From NCBI GenBank assembly GCA_016871755.1, contig VHCJ01000010.1, positions 1-64,000 on the forward strand: 64,000 bases of DNA. Reading direction: 5' to 3'. The DNA comes from Verrucomicrobiota bacterium. Lineage in GTDB: Bacteria > Verrucomicrobiota > Verrucomicrobiia > Opitutales > Opitutaceae. Below, piece by piece: positions 51,647-60,654 of this stretch; position 1 is the first letter of the stretch; each line of letters begins with the position of its first letter. The notes under the pieces are model-generated. The model did not search any database, was not told where the DNA came from, and saw only the letters and a list, made by a program, of their open reading frames with translations. A program made the translations under genes and the position numbers.

Positions 51647-53011
51647 TTAAGCACTTGTCGAAGCCGCGACCGGGCTCCGGCCGCCGGTCCGCCCATCGAG
51701 CGCCCGGCGCAGTTGGTGACCCAATTCACCCAGACGGCAGGGTTTGGGCAGAAAGACGGGTTGGCCGACGTCCTCCAACTCCGCCCGGGCCGCCGCCGAA
51801 ACGTTGCCGCTGAGAATCAAAACCGGTGCCCGGGGGAGAAGTCGCCGCACCGTGGGATAAACCTCCAGACCCGACACCCGGGGCAGGTTAAGATCGAGGA
51901 GGACCGCATCGATCGGCCCGGGGTTGCCGAGCAGCAAGTCAAGTGCCTCGGCCCCGTCAGCCACCGTCCGCACCCGATACCCTTTCATCTCCAGCGAAAC
52001 CCGAAGCAGGGTCCGCAGGGCGACCTCGTCCTCGATGACGAGAATCGACTCGGTCCCGGCCGGAATCTCCGCCACGCCAGCGCCATCCGACGTTCCCGCC
52101 GCCGATTCCCGGCCGCCCAGCGGCAGGAACACCGAGAACGTGGTTCCCGCCCCCTCCTCGCTCTCGACATCGATCACACCACGGTGATGCGCCACGACTC
52201 CGTACACCACCGAGAGCCCGAGTCCCGTGCCCCCGGAATCCTGCTTCGTCGTAAAGAACGGCTCGAACATGCGCGCCCGGACGGGTTCCGGCATTCCGCA
52301 TCCCGTGTCCGAGATCCGGATCATCACGTAGTCCATCCGGGGATCGGCCCGCAGTCGGGCCAATTGATCCCCGCGCACCCGCCCCGTAATCAGGGTCAGG
52401 CGGCCCCCGCCGGGCATGACATCCCTGGCGTTGACGCAAAGGTTGAGCACAACCTGCTGCAGTTGATTTTGGTGTGCCGAGAGGTTCGGAAGGGTTTCGT
52501 CCAGACGGTAGTCGAACTCGATGGTGCGCGGAAAGGTCTCGTGGGCGCGTCGGAACGGCGGACGGCGAAGGCGTTCCTGCGCATCCCGCCAAGCAGGAAG
52601 ATCCTCTGGATGGATGAGCGGGACAACCTCGCGCCCAAGCCACTCCGGGACCGGAACGGCGAACTTGCGCGCAAACGCATGGTTGACCTCGGCGACGCCT
52701 CCCGCCGCATCCCGCAAGAGCGCGAGCTCGGCCGAGTCGCGCCAGGCTGAAAGTGAGCCCTGCGATGGCGGCGTGGGCCGCAGCAGAACAAGGGATAGGT
52801 CATCCCGCGACGCTCGCCCGCGAAGCGGTTCCTCCGCGGACGCAAGTTCCCGGCCGCGAAGGCACTCCTCAGGACTCCAGGCAGCACCCACCCACGCCTC
52901 AGGAGCGATCCCAAGCAGCGCCGCAGCCCCGGACGAAACCCGCCGGATGCGGCGCCGCGCGTCGACCAGCAGGTACGCTCCCTCCCCGGAAACTGTCGAC
53001 GAAGAAACCAT
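51647..53011 (-). CDS. PAS sensor histidine kinase-like protein with receiver, lacking the DHp His region
   Basis: The 454-residue product reads PAS-like N-terminus (YLLVDARRRIRRVSSGAAALLG), a second PAS, then directly a HATPase domain (NQLQQVVLNLCVNARDVMPGGG in parts: QLQQVVLNLCVNARDVMP, DTGCGMPEPV, GGTGLGLSVVYGVV) and a receiver (ILVIEDEVALRTLLRV, VLLDLNLPRVSG, PVFLPKPC). The dimerisation/His-phosphotransfer part with an HDFNN-type motif expected between RLRRPPFRRAHE and TFPRTIEFDYRL is missing, in frame. It neighbours the deleted kinase at 50683-51506. Autophosphorylation would not work in the usual way. Confidence 0.75.
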   Translation of the reverse strand: MVSSSTVSGEGAYLLVDARRRIRRVSSGAAALLGIAPEAWVGAAWSPEECLRGRELASAEEPLRGRASRDDLSLVLLRPTPPSQGSLSAWRDSAELALLRDAAGGVAEVNHAFARKFAVPVPEWLGREVVPLIHPEDLPAWRDAQERLRRPPFRRAHETFPRTIEFDYRLDETLPNLSAHQNQLQQVVLNLCVNARDVMPGGGRLTLITGRVRGDQLARLRADPRMDYVMIRISDTGCGMPEPVRARMFEPFFTTKQDSGGTGLGLSVVYGVVAHHRGVIDVESEEGAGTTFSVFLPLGGRESAAGTSDGAGVAEIPAGTESILVIEDEVALRTLLRVSLEMKGYRVRTVADGAEALDLLLGNPGPIDAVLLDLNLPRVSGLEVYPTVRRLLPRAPVLILSGNVSAAARAELEDVGQPVFLPKPCRLGELGHQLRRALDGRTGGRSPVAASTSA

Positions 53012-53046
53012 GGGACATCTCTGGGCGCGAAGAAAACCAGACCCGA

Positions 53047-53976
53047 TCAAACGAGGCCGTTGAGGACCGTGGGAAGCCGCTGCACGCTGTTCGCGAGGGC
53101 CGCCCGGGCCAGACGCGTCTCCCGCTCGCCGTCGCCGAAGAGGATGCGCCAGCCGGGCAGCGCGAGCCACGAGTCGTGCTCGATGGTCTCGACCTTCTCG
53201 AAACCTCCGGGAATTCCGGCGTAGCGAACGAGTTGGTCCGCGACCTGCACCGCGGCCGCGTAGAACGCATGGTTGGGGGCGCTTTCCGGAGCATGGTGGT
53301 AGAGCACGGCATCGGTGATCTCGCCGGGGAGTTGGTGGCGCTGCAGGTAGACGCCGCCGATGCGGGCATGGTCCCATCCGATCAATTCCCTCTCGGCCCG
53401 ACACACGTCCTGCGCCGAGGCAAACGACTGCTGCACGATCTGACTGAACTCCTCGGCGAACGTCGTCGCCAGGACCACCTTCCCGACATTGTGAAGCAGG
53501 CCGATGATGTAGTCGGTGTCGTCGTCCACCAGCAAAGTCGTGGTGGCGAGGATCTCGCGGGTCATGATCGCGGACCCGATCGAATGTTTCCACAGATCGC
53601 GCCAGGGCAGCCGTACCCCCGACTCCGTGAGTCGCTCCAGTTCCTCGATCACCGGTGTGGCCATCGAGAGTTCACGGATCTGCCGCAGCCCGAGATAGAA
53701 CACCGCCTCCTCGATGTTGTTCACCTTCGCGCTCAGCCCGAAGTAAACGCTGTTGACCATGCGCAGCAGACGGGCCGTCAGCGAAGGGTCGCGCCGGATG
53801 ATCTCAGCGATCTGGGAGTTGAAGCTCTGTTCCGCGCTCACCAGCCCGGCCAGCGCGCGGTTGATGCTCTGCAGTGACGCCAGCTTCGGGCACGCGTCGA
53901 TCCGACGCATGATTTCGGCATCACTGTAACGAGGCAGGGTGGTCGGCATGGGTAGTGGGCCCGTGGCGACAATCAT
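53047..53976 (-). CDS. HDOD-domain signalling protein
   Basis: The 309-residue product carries an HDOD domain: LASLQSINRALAGLVSAEQ, DPSLTARLLRMVNSVYFG, IGSAIMTREILA and IIGLLHNVGKVVLAT, where HN replaces the HD metal pair, as expected for a non-catalytic HDOD. These proteins act in signalling, often next to two-component systems. It lies 35 bases before a histidine kinase gene on the same strand. The start at 53976 or 53949 is open. Confidence 0.82.
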   Translation of the reverse strand: MIVATGPLPMPTTLPRYSDAEIMRRIDACPKLASLQSINRALAGLVSAEQSFNSQIAEIIRRDPSLTARLLRMVNSVYFGLSAKVNNIEEAVFYLGLRQIRELSMATPVIEELERLTESGVRLPWRDLWKHSIGSAIMTREILATTTLLVDDDTDYIIGLLHNVGKVVLATTFAEEFSQIVQQSFASAQDVCRAERELIGWDHARIGGVYLQRHQLPGEITDAVLYHHAPESAPNHAFYAAAVQVADQLVRYAGIPGGFEKVETIEHDSWLALPGWRILFGDGERETRLARAALANSVQRLPTVLNGLV

Positions 53977-54098
53977 CGCAACTCACCGAAGCATCGTCCG
54001 GGGCCCCCTCGCCAAGCGGACGCTCCTCCCCCGTGATTTAGGTATTTCCCCGACCGGGAAACCCGAAGGGCCGTAAACGCGACGTAAAGCCGCTGCTG

Positions 54099-54665
54099 CT
54101 AGGCGGAGGGAAGGATCGCGCGCAATAAATCCGGAAGGTTTCTCGCGGCCAACCGGGCTCCGGCGAAGGGTTTTTCCGTCTGCCACACCTCCACCGCCGG
54201 CACTGCTCCCACGGCACCCACGTTGACTCTCGCCCGCCCACCCGCCTCCCAGTCGGAGGGGGAGTCTCCGATCATCCATGACTTCGACTTCGCGAGCCCA
54301 TCGCGAGCGCACATCTCCTCGATGAACCGAGGCGAAGGTTTGCGGTACAGCGAGGGCTCACCCGGGGCTTCCGGAGCAATGCAGATCCCTGCGAACACCG
54401 GGGCGGGAAGACCAAGCAACTCCTCCATCCGCCGATTGACGGCGTGGACCGCAGCAAGAGGAAACATCCCCCGCCCGACTCCCGATTGGTTCGTGAAGAG
54501 ATAGAGGCGAAACCCCGCGGCCACGGCCTCGCGAAGAGCCTCACCCACACCCGGAACAATTACAACCTTTTCCGGTTCATGAAGATAAGGAATATGCTCA
54601 ATCACGGTCCCATCGCGATCCAAAAAGAGACCTTGGCCGACGGGGACGGGTGAGGACGGGGGCAC
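54099..54665 (-). CDS. GmhB-like HAD-IIIA phosphatase (histidinol/heptose bisphosphate phosphatase family)
   Basis: The 188-residue product has HAD motif I FLDRDGTVIE, motif II LYLFTNQSGVGRG, a YRKPSPRF Lys motif and motif IV MIGDSPSDWEAG, characteristic of D-glycero-D-manno-heptose 1,7-bisphosphate 7-phosphatase. The zinc-binding Cys/His loop of GmhB is not present (ICIAPEAPGEP), so heptose-bisphosphate activity is uncertain. No other LPS-heptose gene is in the window. Confidence 0.75.
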   Translation of the reverse strand: MPPSSPVPVGQGLFLDRDGTVIEHIPYLHEPEKVVIVPGVGEALREAVAAGFRLYLFTNQSGVGRGMFPLAAVHAVNRRMEELLGLPAPVFAGICIAPEAPGEPSLYRKPSPRFIEEMCARDGLAKSKSWMIGDSPSDWEAGGRARVNVGAVGAVPAVEVWQTEKPFAGARLAARNLPDLLRAILPSA

Positions 54666-55148
54666 GGTAACGGGGAGAGTTGATCCTGTTCAGAGCGGCG
54701 CAACCGGAAAAGGGGGAGCGTCGCCTAAGTGTCCCATCGGGGAGCCACTGTTCCTTCGTGGACGACTGCCCGACGACGGGCGGGCAACACCGGCCTGATG
54801 GCGAGACCTATAGTCGCTAATTAAATGCTCAAGCAACCCAGGCCCAGCGATCAGCAGACCGGTGTGACCCGATTCGCGAGGGGCGGAGCAGGGCTGGACG
54901 AACCGCTCAGCCCGTCCAATGCGTTACTAATGCAATTCAACATCCTAAAAAGGGCATGAGCCACGCGCTGATTTCCACTTTGCCGGCCTAATACTTGGAG
55001 CGCGCGATCCAGCCCGGGCAGCTATTTGTTGCGGTTTCTCTCTTGCGATGAACGTTCTTTAGCAAACGGGCTTGAAACACGCTGCGCATTCCCGACGCTC
55101 TCGGTTCGCGCGGAGGCTCTCGGGCTCCGCGAATTTCTTTTTGGCGAC
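54666..55148. other. 483-base intergenic region before the cox operon
   Basis: I see no gene. The frame of coxB extends upstream to 55026 but its N-terminal part has no sense as a signal peptide. A TAATAC box at 54989-54994 could be a -10 element for the cox operon; no good -35 is placed. There are AT-rich spots around 54815-54830 and 54930-54950. No repeat or RNA is evident. Confidence 0.4.
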
Positions 55149-56423
55149 ATGACCCTATCCTTCACCCTTCGCTCGGCGCTCCGACGCGCCAGTTCCCTGA
55201 TGTTTGTGGGACTGCTTCCGCTGCTTAACGGCGGCTGGATTTACGGGCCGCAGTCCACCTTTGAGACCCACGGGCCGGTGGCCAAGACGCAGCTCGACGT
55301 GTTCTACGTCACGCTCTGGGTGACGATGATCATCTTCGTCCTTGTCGCCTCCGTGCTGGCCTACGCCACGCTGCGTTTCCGGGTCCGCACCGGTGAATCA
55401 GCGAATCAGCCGCCCCCGGAGCAGAGCCATGGCAACCCGTTGATCGAGTTGGGCTTGATCGTTCTCTCGATCGCCGCCCTCGTCGTGATTGCGGTACCGA
55501 CGCTGCGCGCCATCTGGTACACGTATGACGTCCCGGAGGCGGAACGGGCCAATGCCTACGAGGTGACGGCAACCGGCCACCAATGGTGGTTCAAGTTTGA
55601 GTACCCCAAGGAACAGATCGAAGGGAGCGGCACACTGGTGACGGGCAACGAACTCGTGATTCCGGCGGGACGCCCGGTGCGGGTGAACCTCCGGACAGTC
55701 GATGTCATCCATTCGTTCTGGGTGCCGAAGCTGGCCGGCAAGGTGGACATGATGCCGAACCGCGGGAATCACCTCTGGCTGAAGGCGGATGAGCCAGGAT
55801 ACTTCTGGGGGCAGTGCGCCGAGTTCTGCGGCGAGTCGCATGCGGTGATGCGCTTCCGGGTGATCGCACTTTCGGAATCGGACTTTGCGGCGTGGGTCGC
55901 GCAGCAAAAGAACCCGGCCCGAACGGTCCCGGGCACCCAGATCGGTGCCACGCCGACCGCCTCTCCTCGCGTTGAATTTGCCTCCTACACGTACGAACGC
56001 CAGCGACCCAACGCCCCGGGATGGAGCGAGGGATTCAGTCGTTCCCCATTTGCGGCCTGGCAGCAGAAGCAGCAAGCTGACGCCGGAGAAAGCCCGGAAC
56101 TGATCGCCCACGGCCGCAAGCTCTTCATCGAGAAGAAGTGCGCTGGCTGCCACTCCGTTCGGGGGCATGAAGGTGCGGGTATCTCGGGTCCGGATCTCAC
56201 CCGGGTCGGGGCGCGCACCACCATCGCCGGCGGTCTGCTGGAGAACACGGAGCAGAACCTGCATCGGTGGTTGACCGAGCCCAACAACGTCAAACCCGGC
56301 AACAAGATGTGGTTCGGCGGCTACGTCGTCCGCAACAACGAGACGGGCGTTTGGGAACAACAGTTTTCGATCAACGACGACGAGGCCCGGGCGCTCGTTG
56401 CCTACCTCCACAGTCTGAAGTAA
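55149..56423 (+). CDS. coxB: Cytochrome c oxidase subunit II fused to cytochrome c (caa3 type)
   Basis: The 424-residue product has a signal/anchor, a second membrane helix (LWVTMIIFVLVASVLAYATL, quoted as VTMIIFVLVASVLAYA), the cupredoxin CuA site (VIHSFWVP, GQCAEFCGESHAVMRF) and a C-terminal cytochrome c domain with CAGCHSVRGHE and MWFGG as a candidate Met-ligand region. The fused cytochrome marks a caa3-type oxidase. The ATG at 55149 (MTLSFTLRSALRRASSL) is chosen because it yields an N-terminal signal. Confidence 0.93.
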   Translation: MTLSFTLRSALRRASSLMFVGLLPLLNGGWIYGPQSTFETHGPVAKTQLDVFYVTLWVTMIIFVLVASVLAYATLRFRVRTGESANQPPPEQSHGNPLIELGLIVLSIAALVVIAVPTLRAIWYTYDVPEAERANAYEVTATGHQWWFKFEYPKEQIEGSGTLVTGNELVIPAGRPVRVNLRTVDVIHSFWVPKLAGKVDMMPNRGNHLWLKADEPGYFWGQCAEFCGESHAVMRFRVIALSESDFAAWVAQQKNPARTVPGTQIGATPTASPRVEFASYTYERQRPNAPGWSEGFSRSPFAAWQQKQQADAGESPELIAHGRKLFIEKKCAGCHSVRGHEGAGISGPDLTRVGARTTIAGGLLENTEQNLHRWLTEPNNVKPGNKMWFGGYVVRNNETGVWEQQFSINDDEARALVAYLHSLK

Positions 56424-56446
56424 CCCCTTTCGAGGATTCACCGACC

Positions 56447-58405
56447 ATGCAAGCCATCACCAAGTCCGACTTCATCGGCAAGGACGCCCCTGTGGCGGAG
56501 AAGCGCCCGCTCATCTTCACGCGACCGACAGCCAAGACCGGCCTCGTGAGTTGGCTCACGACGGTGGACCACAAGCGAATCGGCCTTCTTTACGGGGTCT
56601 CCTCGCTGATCTTCTTCCTCGTCGGCGGCTTCGAGGCCCTGCTCATCCGCGTCCAGCTCGCGGTGCCAAACAACACGTTTCTCAGCGCGCAGGCGTACAA
56701 CGAGCTCTTCACGATGCACGCCACGACGATGATCTTCCTCGCCGTGATGCCGCTCTCGGCGGCGTTCTTCAACTACATCATGCCGCTGCAGATCGGGGCC
56801 CGCGACGTGGCCTTTCCCCGACTGAACGGGTTCGCCTTCTGGGTCTTCGTTGTCGGCGCGATCATCCTGAACGTTGGCTGGTTCGTGAAGTCCGGGGCTC
56901 CCGACGTCGGGTGGTTCGGCTATGCGCCGCTCACCAGCACGGCGTATTCGAACCAGTTCGCCACTGACATGTCCACGGACCTGTGGGTCATGGGCCTGCA
57001 GGTCCTGGGTGTCTCATCCATCGTGGGTTCGCTGAATTTCATTGTCACCATTATCAACCTGCGCGCCCCGGGCATGACGATGATGCGCCTGCCGGTCTTC
57101 ACTTGGATGACCTTGATCACGGCGTTCCTCATCGTGCTTTCCTTCCCGGCGATCACGATCGCGTTGGTGGCGCTGATGATGGACCGCTCGTTCGGGACGA
57201 GCTTCTTCGAGGTCTCCAACGGCGGCCTGCCGATTCTCTGGCAGCACCTATTCTGGATCTTCGGTCATCCTGAGGTGTACATTTTGATCCTCCCGGCGAT
57301 GGGCATCATCTCAGAGATTCTCCCCACCTTCTCCCGCAAGCCCCTCTTCGGTTATCCGATCATCGTCTTCTCCGGCGCCGTGATCGGGCTCCTTGGCTTC
57401 GGGGTGTGGTCGCACCACATGTTCACGACAGGCATGGGCACGATGGCGACCGCGGCATTCTCGGTCGCGACGATGGCCATCGCCGTGCCGACCGGCGTCA
57501 AGATCTTCAACTGGATCGGCACCCTGTGGAACGGCCAGTTGCAGATGCGCACACCGATGATGTTCGCGCTCGGCTTCGTCTGGATGTTCATGATGGGCGG
57601 TCTCTCGGGCATCATGCACTCGGCCGCTCCGGCGGACGCGCAGCAGCAGGACAGCTACTTCGTGGTCGCCCACTTCCACTACGTCCTGATCGGCGGATCG
57701 ATCTTCGGCCTCTTGGCCGGCATCCACTACTGGTTTCCGCTGATCTTCGGGCGAAAGGTCTCCGAAGCCTGGGGCAAGGCCTCGTTCTGGGTCATCTTTG
57801 TCGGCTTCAACGTCACGTTCTTCCCGATGCACTTCCTCGGGCTGAACGGGATGCCGCGCCGTACGTTCACCTACGACGGCAACATGGGTTGGAACTCCGC
57901 CAATTTCATCGCCTCCGTCGGCGCGATGATCCTCGGCATCGGCATGGCTGTCTACTTTGTGGTCATGCTCTACACCTACTTCAAGGGTGAGAAGGTCGGT
58001 CGTGATCCCTGGGGAGCCCGCACGCTGGAGTGGTCGATCCCGAATCCGCCGCCCGAGCACAATTTCTCCGTGATCCCCACGGTCCACGCCCGCGACGCCT
58101 TCTGGTACGAGAAGCATCACCGCGAAGAGATCGACCGCGAAAAGGCGCAGCACGCAGCGGACGAGGAGGCGCATGGGGGCATCCACATGCCGAGCCAGTC
58201 GTGGTTCCCGATCCTGGCGGCAACATCGATACTGATCGGCGGATTGTTCATCACGAACCACCATTTCCTCGGGGCAATCGGTGGCGGGGTCCTTCTCTTC
58301 ATCACGGTTTACCTCTGGGCTTGGGAGGGACCGGGCGGCTATCACCTGCACCTCGACAAACACGGCAATCCGATCGAGCCGAAGGACGGCCACGCCGGCC
58401 ACTGA
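56447..58405 (+). CDS. coxA: Cytochrome c oxidase subunit I
   Basis: The 652-residue product has all subunit I marks: NELFTMHATTMIFL (low-spin heme His), IFGHPEVYILILP (CuB His with Tyr), SHHMFTTGM and AHFHYVLIGG (heme a/a3 ligands). The start ATG at 56447 follows GAGG. The C-terminal extension with extra helices and a hydrophilic EKHHREEIDREKAQHAAD segment is common in Verrucomicrobiota oxidases. Second gene of the cox operon. Confidence 0.95.
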   Translation: MQAITKSDFIGKDAPVAEKRPLIFTRPTAKTGLVSWLTTVDHKRIGLLYGVSSLIFFLVGGFEALLIRVQLAVPNNTFLSAQAYNELFTMHATTMIFLAVMPLSAAFFNYIMPLQIGARDVAFPRLNGFAFWVFVVGAIILNVGWFVKSGAPDVGWFGYAPLTSTAYSNQFATDMSTDLWVMGLQVLGVSSIVGSLNFIVTIINLRAPGMTMMRLPVFTWMTLITAFLIVLSFPAITIALVALMMDRSFGTSFFEVSNGGLPILWQHLFWIFGHPEVYILILPAMGIISEILPTFSRKPLFGYPIIVFSGAVIGLLGFGVWSHHMFTTGMGTMATAAFSVATMAIAVPTGVKIFNWIGTLWNGQLQMRTPMMFALGFVWMFMMGGLSGIMHSAAPADAQQQDSYFVVAHFHYVLIGGSIFGLLAGIHYWFPLIFGRKVSEAWGKASFWVIFVGFNVTFFPMHFLGLNGMPRRTFTYDGNMGWNSANFIASVGAMILGIGMAVYFVVMLYTYFKGEKVGRDPWGARTLEWSIPNPPPEHNFSVIPTVHARDAFWYEKHHREEIDREKAQHAADEEAHGGIHMPSQSWFPILAATSILIGGLFITNHHFLGAIGGGVLLFITVYLWAWEGPGGYHLHLDKHGNPIEPKDGHAGH

Positions 58406-58447
58406 GCGCGCGCGTCCAAGCACACCCAACCCGATACTCTCTCGAAC

Positions 58448-59299
58448 ATGAGCAGCCACTCCGCCTCCGGGGCGATTGACCACCATCGCGACGCCACGAC
58501 GTCGACGGGCATCCCGAACAAGAAAGTGTTCATGTGGACGTTCCTCGCGTCCGACTGCATGTTCTTCGGCGCGCTCATCTCAATGCACGTCGTGTATCGG
58601 ATCCACCCGCCGGCCGGTTCGCCGGATCCGAGGAGCATCTTCTCGATCGAGCTCACCTCGTTCTCGACGTTCATCCTCCTGATGTCATCCCTCCTGATGG
58701 CGCTGGCGGTAAATGCCATCCAGAAGGGCAATCTGCGCAGCACGCGCAACAACCTCCTCGGGACAATCTTCTTCGGGCTGATCTTCCTCGCGTGCCAAGT
58801 CTACGAGTTCCAGCACTTCGTGCACGACCGCGGCCTGACGCTCTCGAGTAGCCTCTTCGGCTCCACCTTCTACACGCTCACCGGCACCCACGGGTGTCAC
58901 GTCGCGATCGGCGTCCTCTGGTTGATCCTGATGTACATCCGTACCTTCAAGCCGTCGGACGCGGATCAGTCGTCGAAGCCGTGGTTCATCATGAGCATCG
59001 TGCACCTCCTGGTGTTCGCGGTCGCCGTGATCCTCGGCGTCTACGTCGTCGTCGACTTCGGCCACCAGCTCCACGTTCCGACCTTCACGATCGGATCGTT
59101 CCTCGCCGGCCATCTCCTACCCCTGATCGGCCTCGCGGCCAGCATCGCCGGACTGATGTTCCTCGGTCGCTCCCGCGGCCCAGTCGACTTCGACGAGCGC
59201 AACGCCATCGACGTCGAGTCCATGGGCCTCTACTGGCACTTCGTCGACATCGTCTGGATCATCATCTTCCCGGTCGTGTACCTGCTCGAGTACATCTAA
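58448..59299 (+). CDS. coxC: Cytochrome c oxidase subunit III
   Basis: The 283-residue product is a multi-helix membrane protein with FLASDCMFFGALIS, FYTLTGTHGCHVAIG and WHFVDIVWIIIFPVVY, characteristic of subunit III. An insertion between the first helices carries SIFSIELTSFSTFILL. Position after coxA and before the subunit IV gene confirms it. Confidence 0.93.
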   Translation: MSSHSASGAIDHHRDATTSTGIPNKKVFMWTFLASDCMFFGALISMHVVYRIHPPAGSPDPRSIFSIELTSFSTFILLMSSLLMALAVNAIQKGNLRSTRNNLLGTIFFGLIFLACQVYEFQHFVHDRGLTLSSSLFGSTFYTLTGTHGCHVAIGVLWLILMYIRTFKPSDADQSSKPWFIMSIVHLLVFAVAVILGVYVVVDFGHQLHVPTFTIGSFLAGHLLPLIGLAASIAGLMFLGRSRGPVDFDERNAIDVESMGLYWHFVDIVWIIIFPVVYLLEYI

Positions 59300-59341
59300 G
59301 CCCGGCCTTTGACTCGCCCTTACGCCCCCTCTCCCGCCGCT

Positions 59342-59734
59342 ATGAGCGCCATCGCCGCCTCCCCTGCTCAGGATTCGCACGGTCACGACCACGGACAGAG
59401 CAAGTTCCACATCTTCGTCCAGATCGCCATGCTGCTGGCGGTGATCACCGGCATCGAGATCGTGGTGATCTACCTGCCGCTGCCTCATCTCCTTGTGCTG
59501 GGTGTGCTCGCAGTCTTCTCCTTGGTGAAGTTCATGCTCGTGATCTTCATCTTCATGCACCTGAAGTGGGACAAGCTGCTCTGCACGATCCTCTTCTTCA
59601 TCGGGTTGGTTTTGGCGACGGGTACCGTTACGGCCCTCTACTTCCTGTTCGCGGTCGGAGACAGCAAGCCCGTCGGCCCGGCCTACGAGGGTGCTACCTT
59701 GGCGCCCGTCGCGGCCCACGTCCTTTCTGTCTAG
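59342..59734 (+). CDS. coxD: Cytochrome c oxidase subunit IV (bacterial type)
   Basis: The 130-residue product has a His-rich N-terminus (SHGHDHGQS) and three hydrophobic helices (IAMLLAVITGIEIVVIY, VKFMLVIFIFMHLKW, FIGLVLATGTVTALYFLFAV) as in the prokaryotic COX4 family. The ATG at 59342 is used; a TTG at 59309 would add a tail. Fourth gene of the operon, 42 bases after coxC. Confidence 0.85.
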   Translation: MSAIAASPAQDSHGHDHGQSKFHIFVQIAMLLAVITGIEIVVIYLPLPHLLVLGVLAVFSLVKFMLVIFIFMHLKWDKLLCTILFFIGLVLATGTVTALYFLFAVGDSKPVGPAYEGATLAPVAAHVLSV

Positions 59735-59811
59735 TTGCAAGAGGCGCGGGCCCGGGTGTTCGCCGCCCCTCCCGCGTCCTCCGCTTCCGCGGCCTCGCCA
59801 CCCTGGCTCCA

Positions 59812-60612
59812 ATGATCGACTGGCGTCACTGGCACAATGAGCCATACCTCGTCGGCGGGCTGATCTTCCTCGGCTGGGCCTATGCGGTCGCGTGCGGTCC
59901 GTTGCGCGGGCGACTAGGCGGCGATGTCCTCCGTTTTCCTCGCTGGCAGGCGTGGATGTTCTATTCCGGGCTCACGATCTTCTACCTCGCGGTCGGCTCG
60001 CCGCTCGACCAAGCCGGGGAGCGGTTCCTGCTCAGCGCGCACATGATTCAGCACCAGTTGCTGATCTATCCCGCCGCCATCCTCTTCCTTCTCGGCCTGC
60101 CAACGTGGCTCGTGGACGGTGTCTTCGCCCGGCTTCCGTTTCCCGGCCTCCGGCGCCGACTGCTCCACCCCATCACCTGCGCCGCACTCTACGTCGGAGT
60201 GCTCAGCGCGTGGCACGTGCCCGAGATCTACGACTGGGCGCTGCAGGACAAACTCGTGCACGTGATCGAACACGTGATGTTCTTCGGGGCCGCGCTCTTC
60301 TATTGGTGGCCCGTCCTCGCTCCCTCACGCCTGCACCCGCCGGTGAACCCCGGCGTGCAGATCCTGTATCTGGTCGCCGTTACAATCGGTATGACCCCGC
60401 TCTTCGCCTTCATCGCCTTCTCGCAGGACGTGCTTTACCCGACGTATGAGTATGCACCTCGGCTGTTCGCCCGTCTCGGACCGGCGGAGGATCAGTTGCT
60501 CGGCGCAGTGATCATGAAGCTCGGGGGCCTGCTGGTCACCTTCTTCACCCTCGCCGTCGCCTTCTACCGCTGGCACTACGACAGCGAGGTCCGCAACTAC
60601 GGGCGCCCCTGA
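59812..60612 (+). CDS. ctaG: Cytochrome c oxidase assembly factor of the caa3_CtaG family
   Basis: The 266-residue product is a polytopic membrane protein with SAHMIQHQLLIYPAAIL, LSAWHVPEIYDW and IEHVMFFGAALFYWWPVL, the His-rich helices typical of caa3_CtaG proteins that help insert copper into the oxidase. It closes the cox operon, 77 bases after coxD, and converges on cysK. Confidence 0.88.
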   Translation: MIDWRHWHNEPYLVGGLIFLGWAYAVACGPLRGRLGGDVLRFPRWQAWMFYSGLTIFYLAVGSPLDQAGERFLLSAHMIQHQLLIYPAAILFLLGLPTWLVDGVFARLPFPGLRRRLLHPITCAALYVGVLSAWHVPEIYDWALQDKLVHVIEHVMFFGAALFYWWPVLAPSRLHPPVNPGVQILYLVAVTIGMTPLFAFIAFSQDVLYPTYEYAPRLFARLGPAEDQLLGAVIMKLGGLLVTFFTLAVAFYRWHYDSEVRNYGRP

Positions 60613-60654
60613 AGGCAGGCGGCGCTCCGTCGCAGCGATGCCGAAACCGGAATC

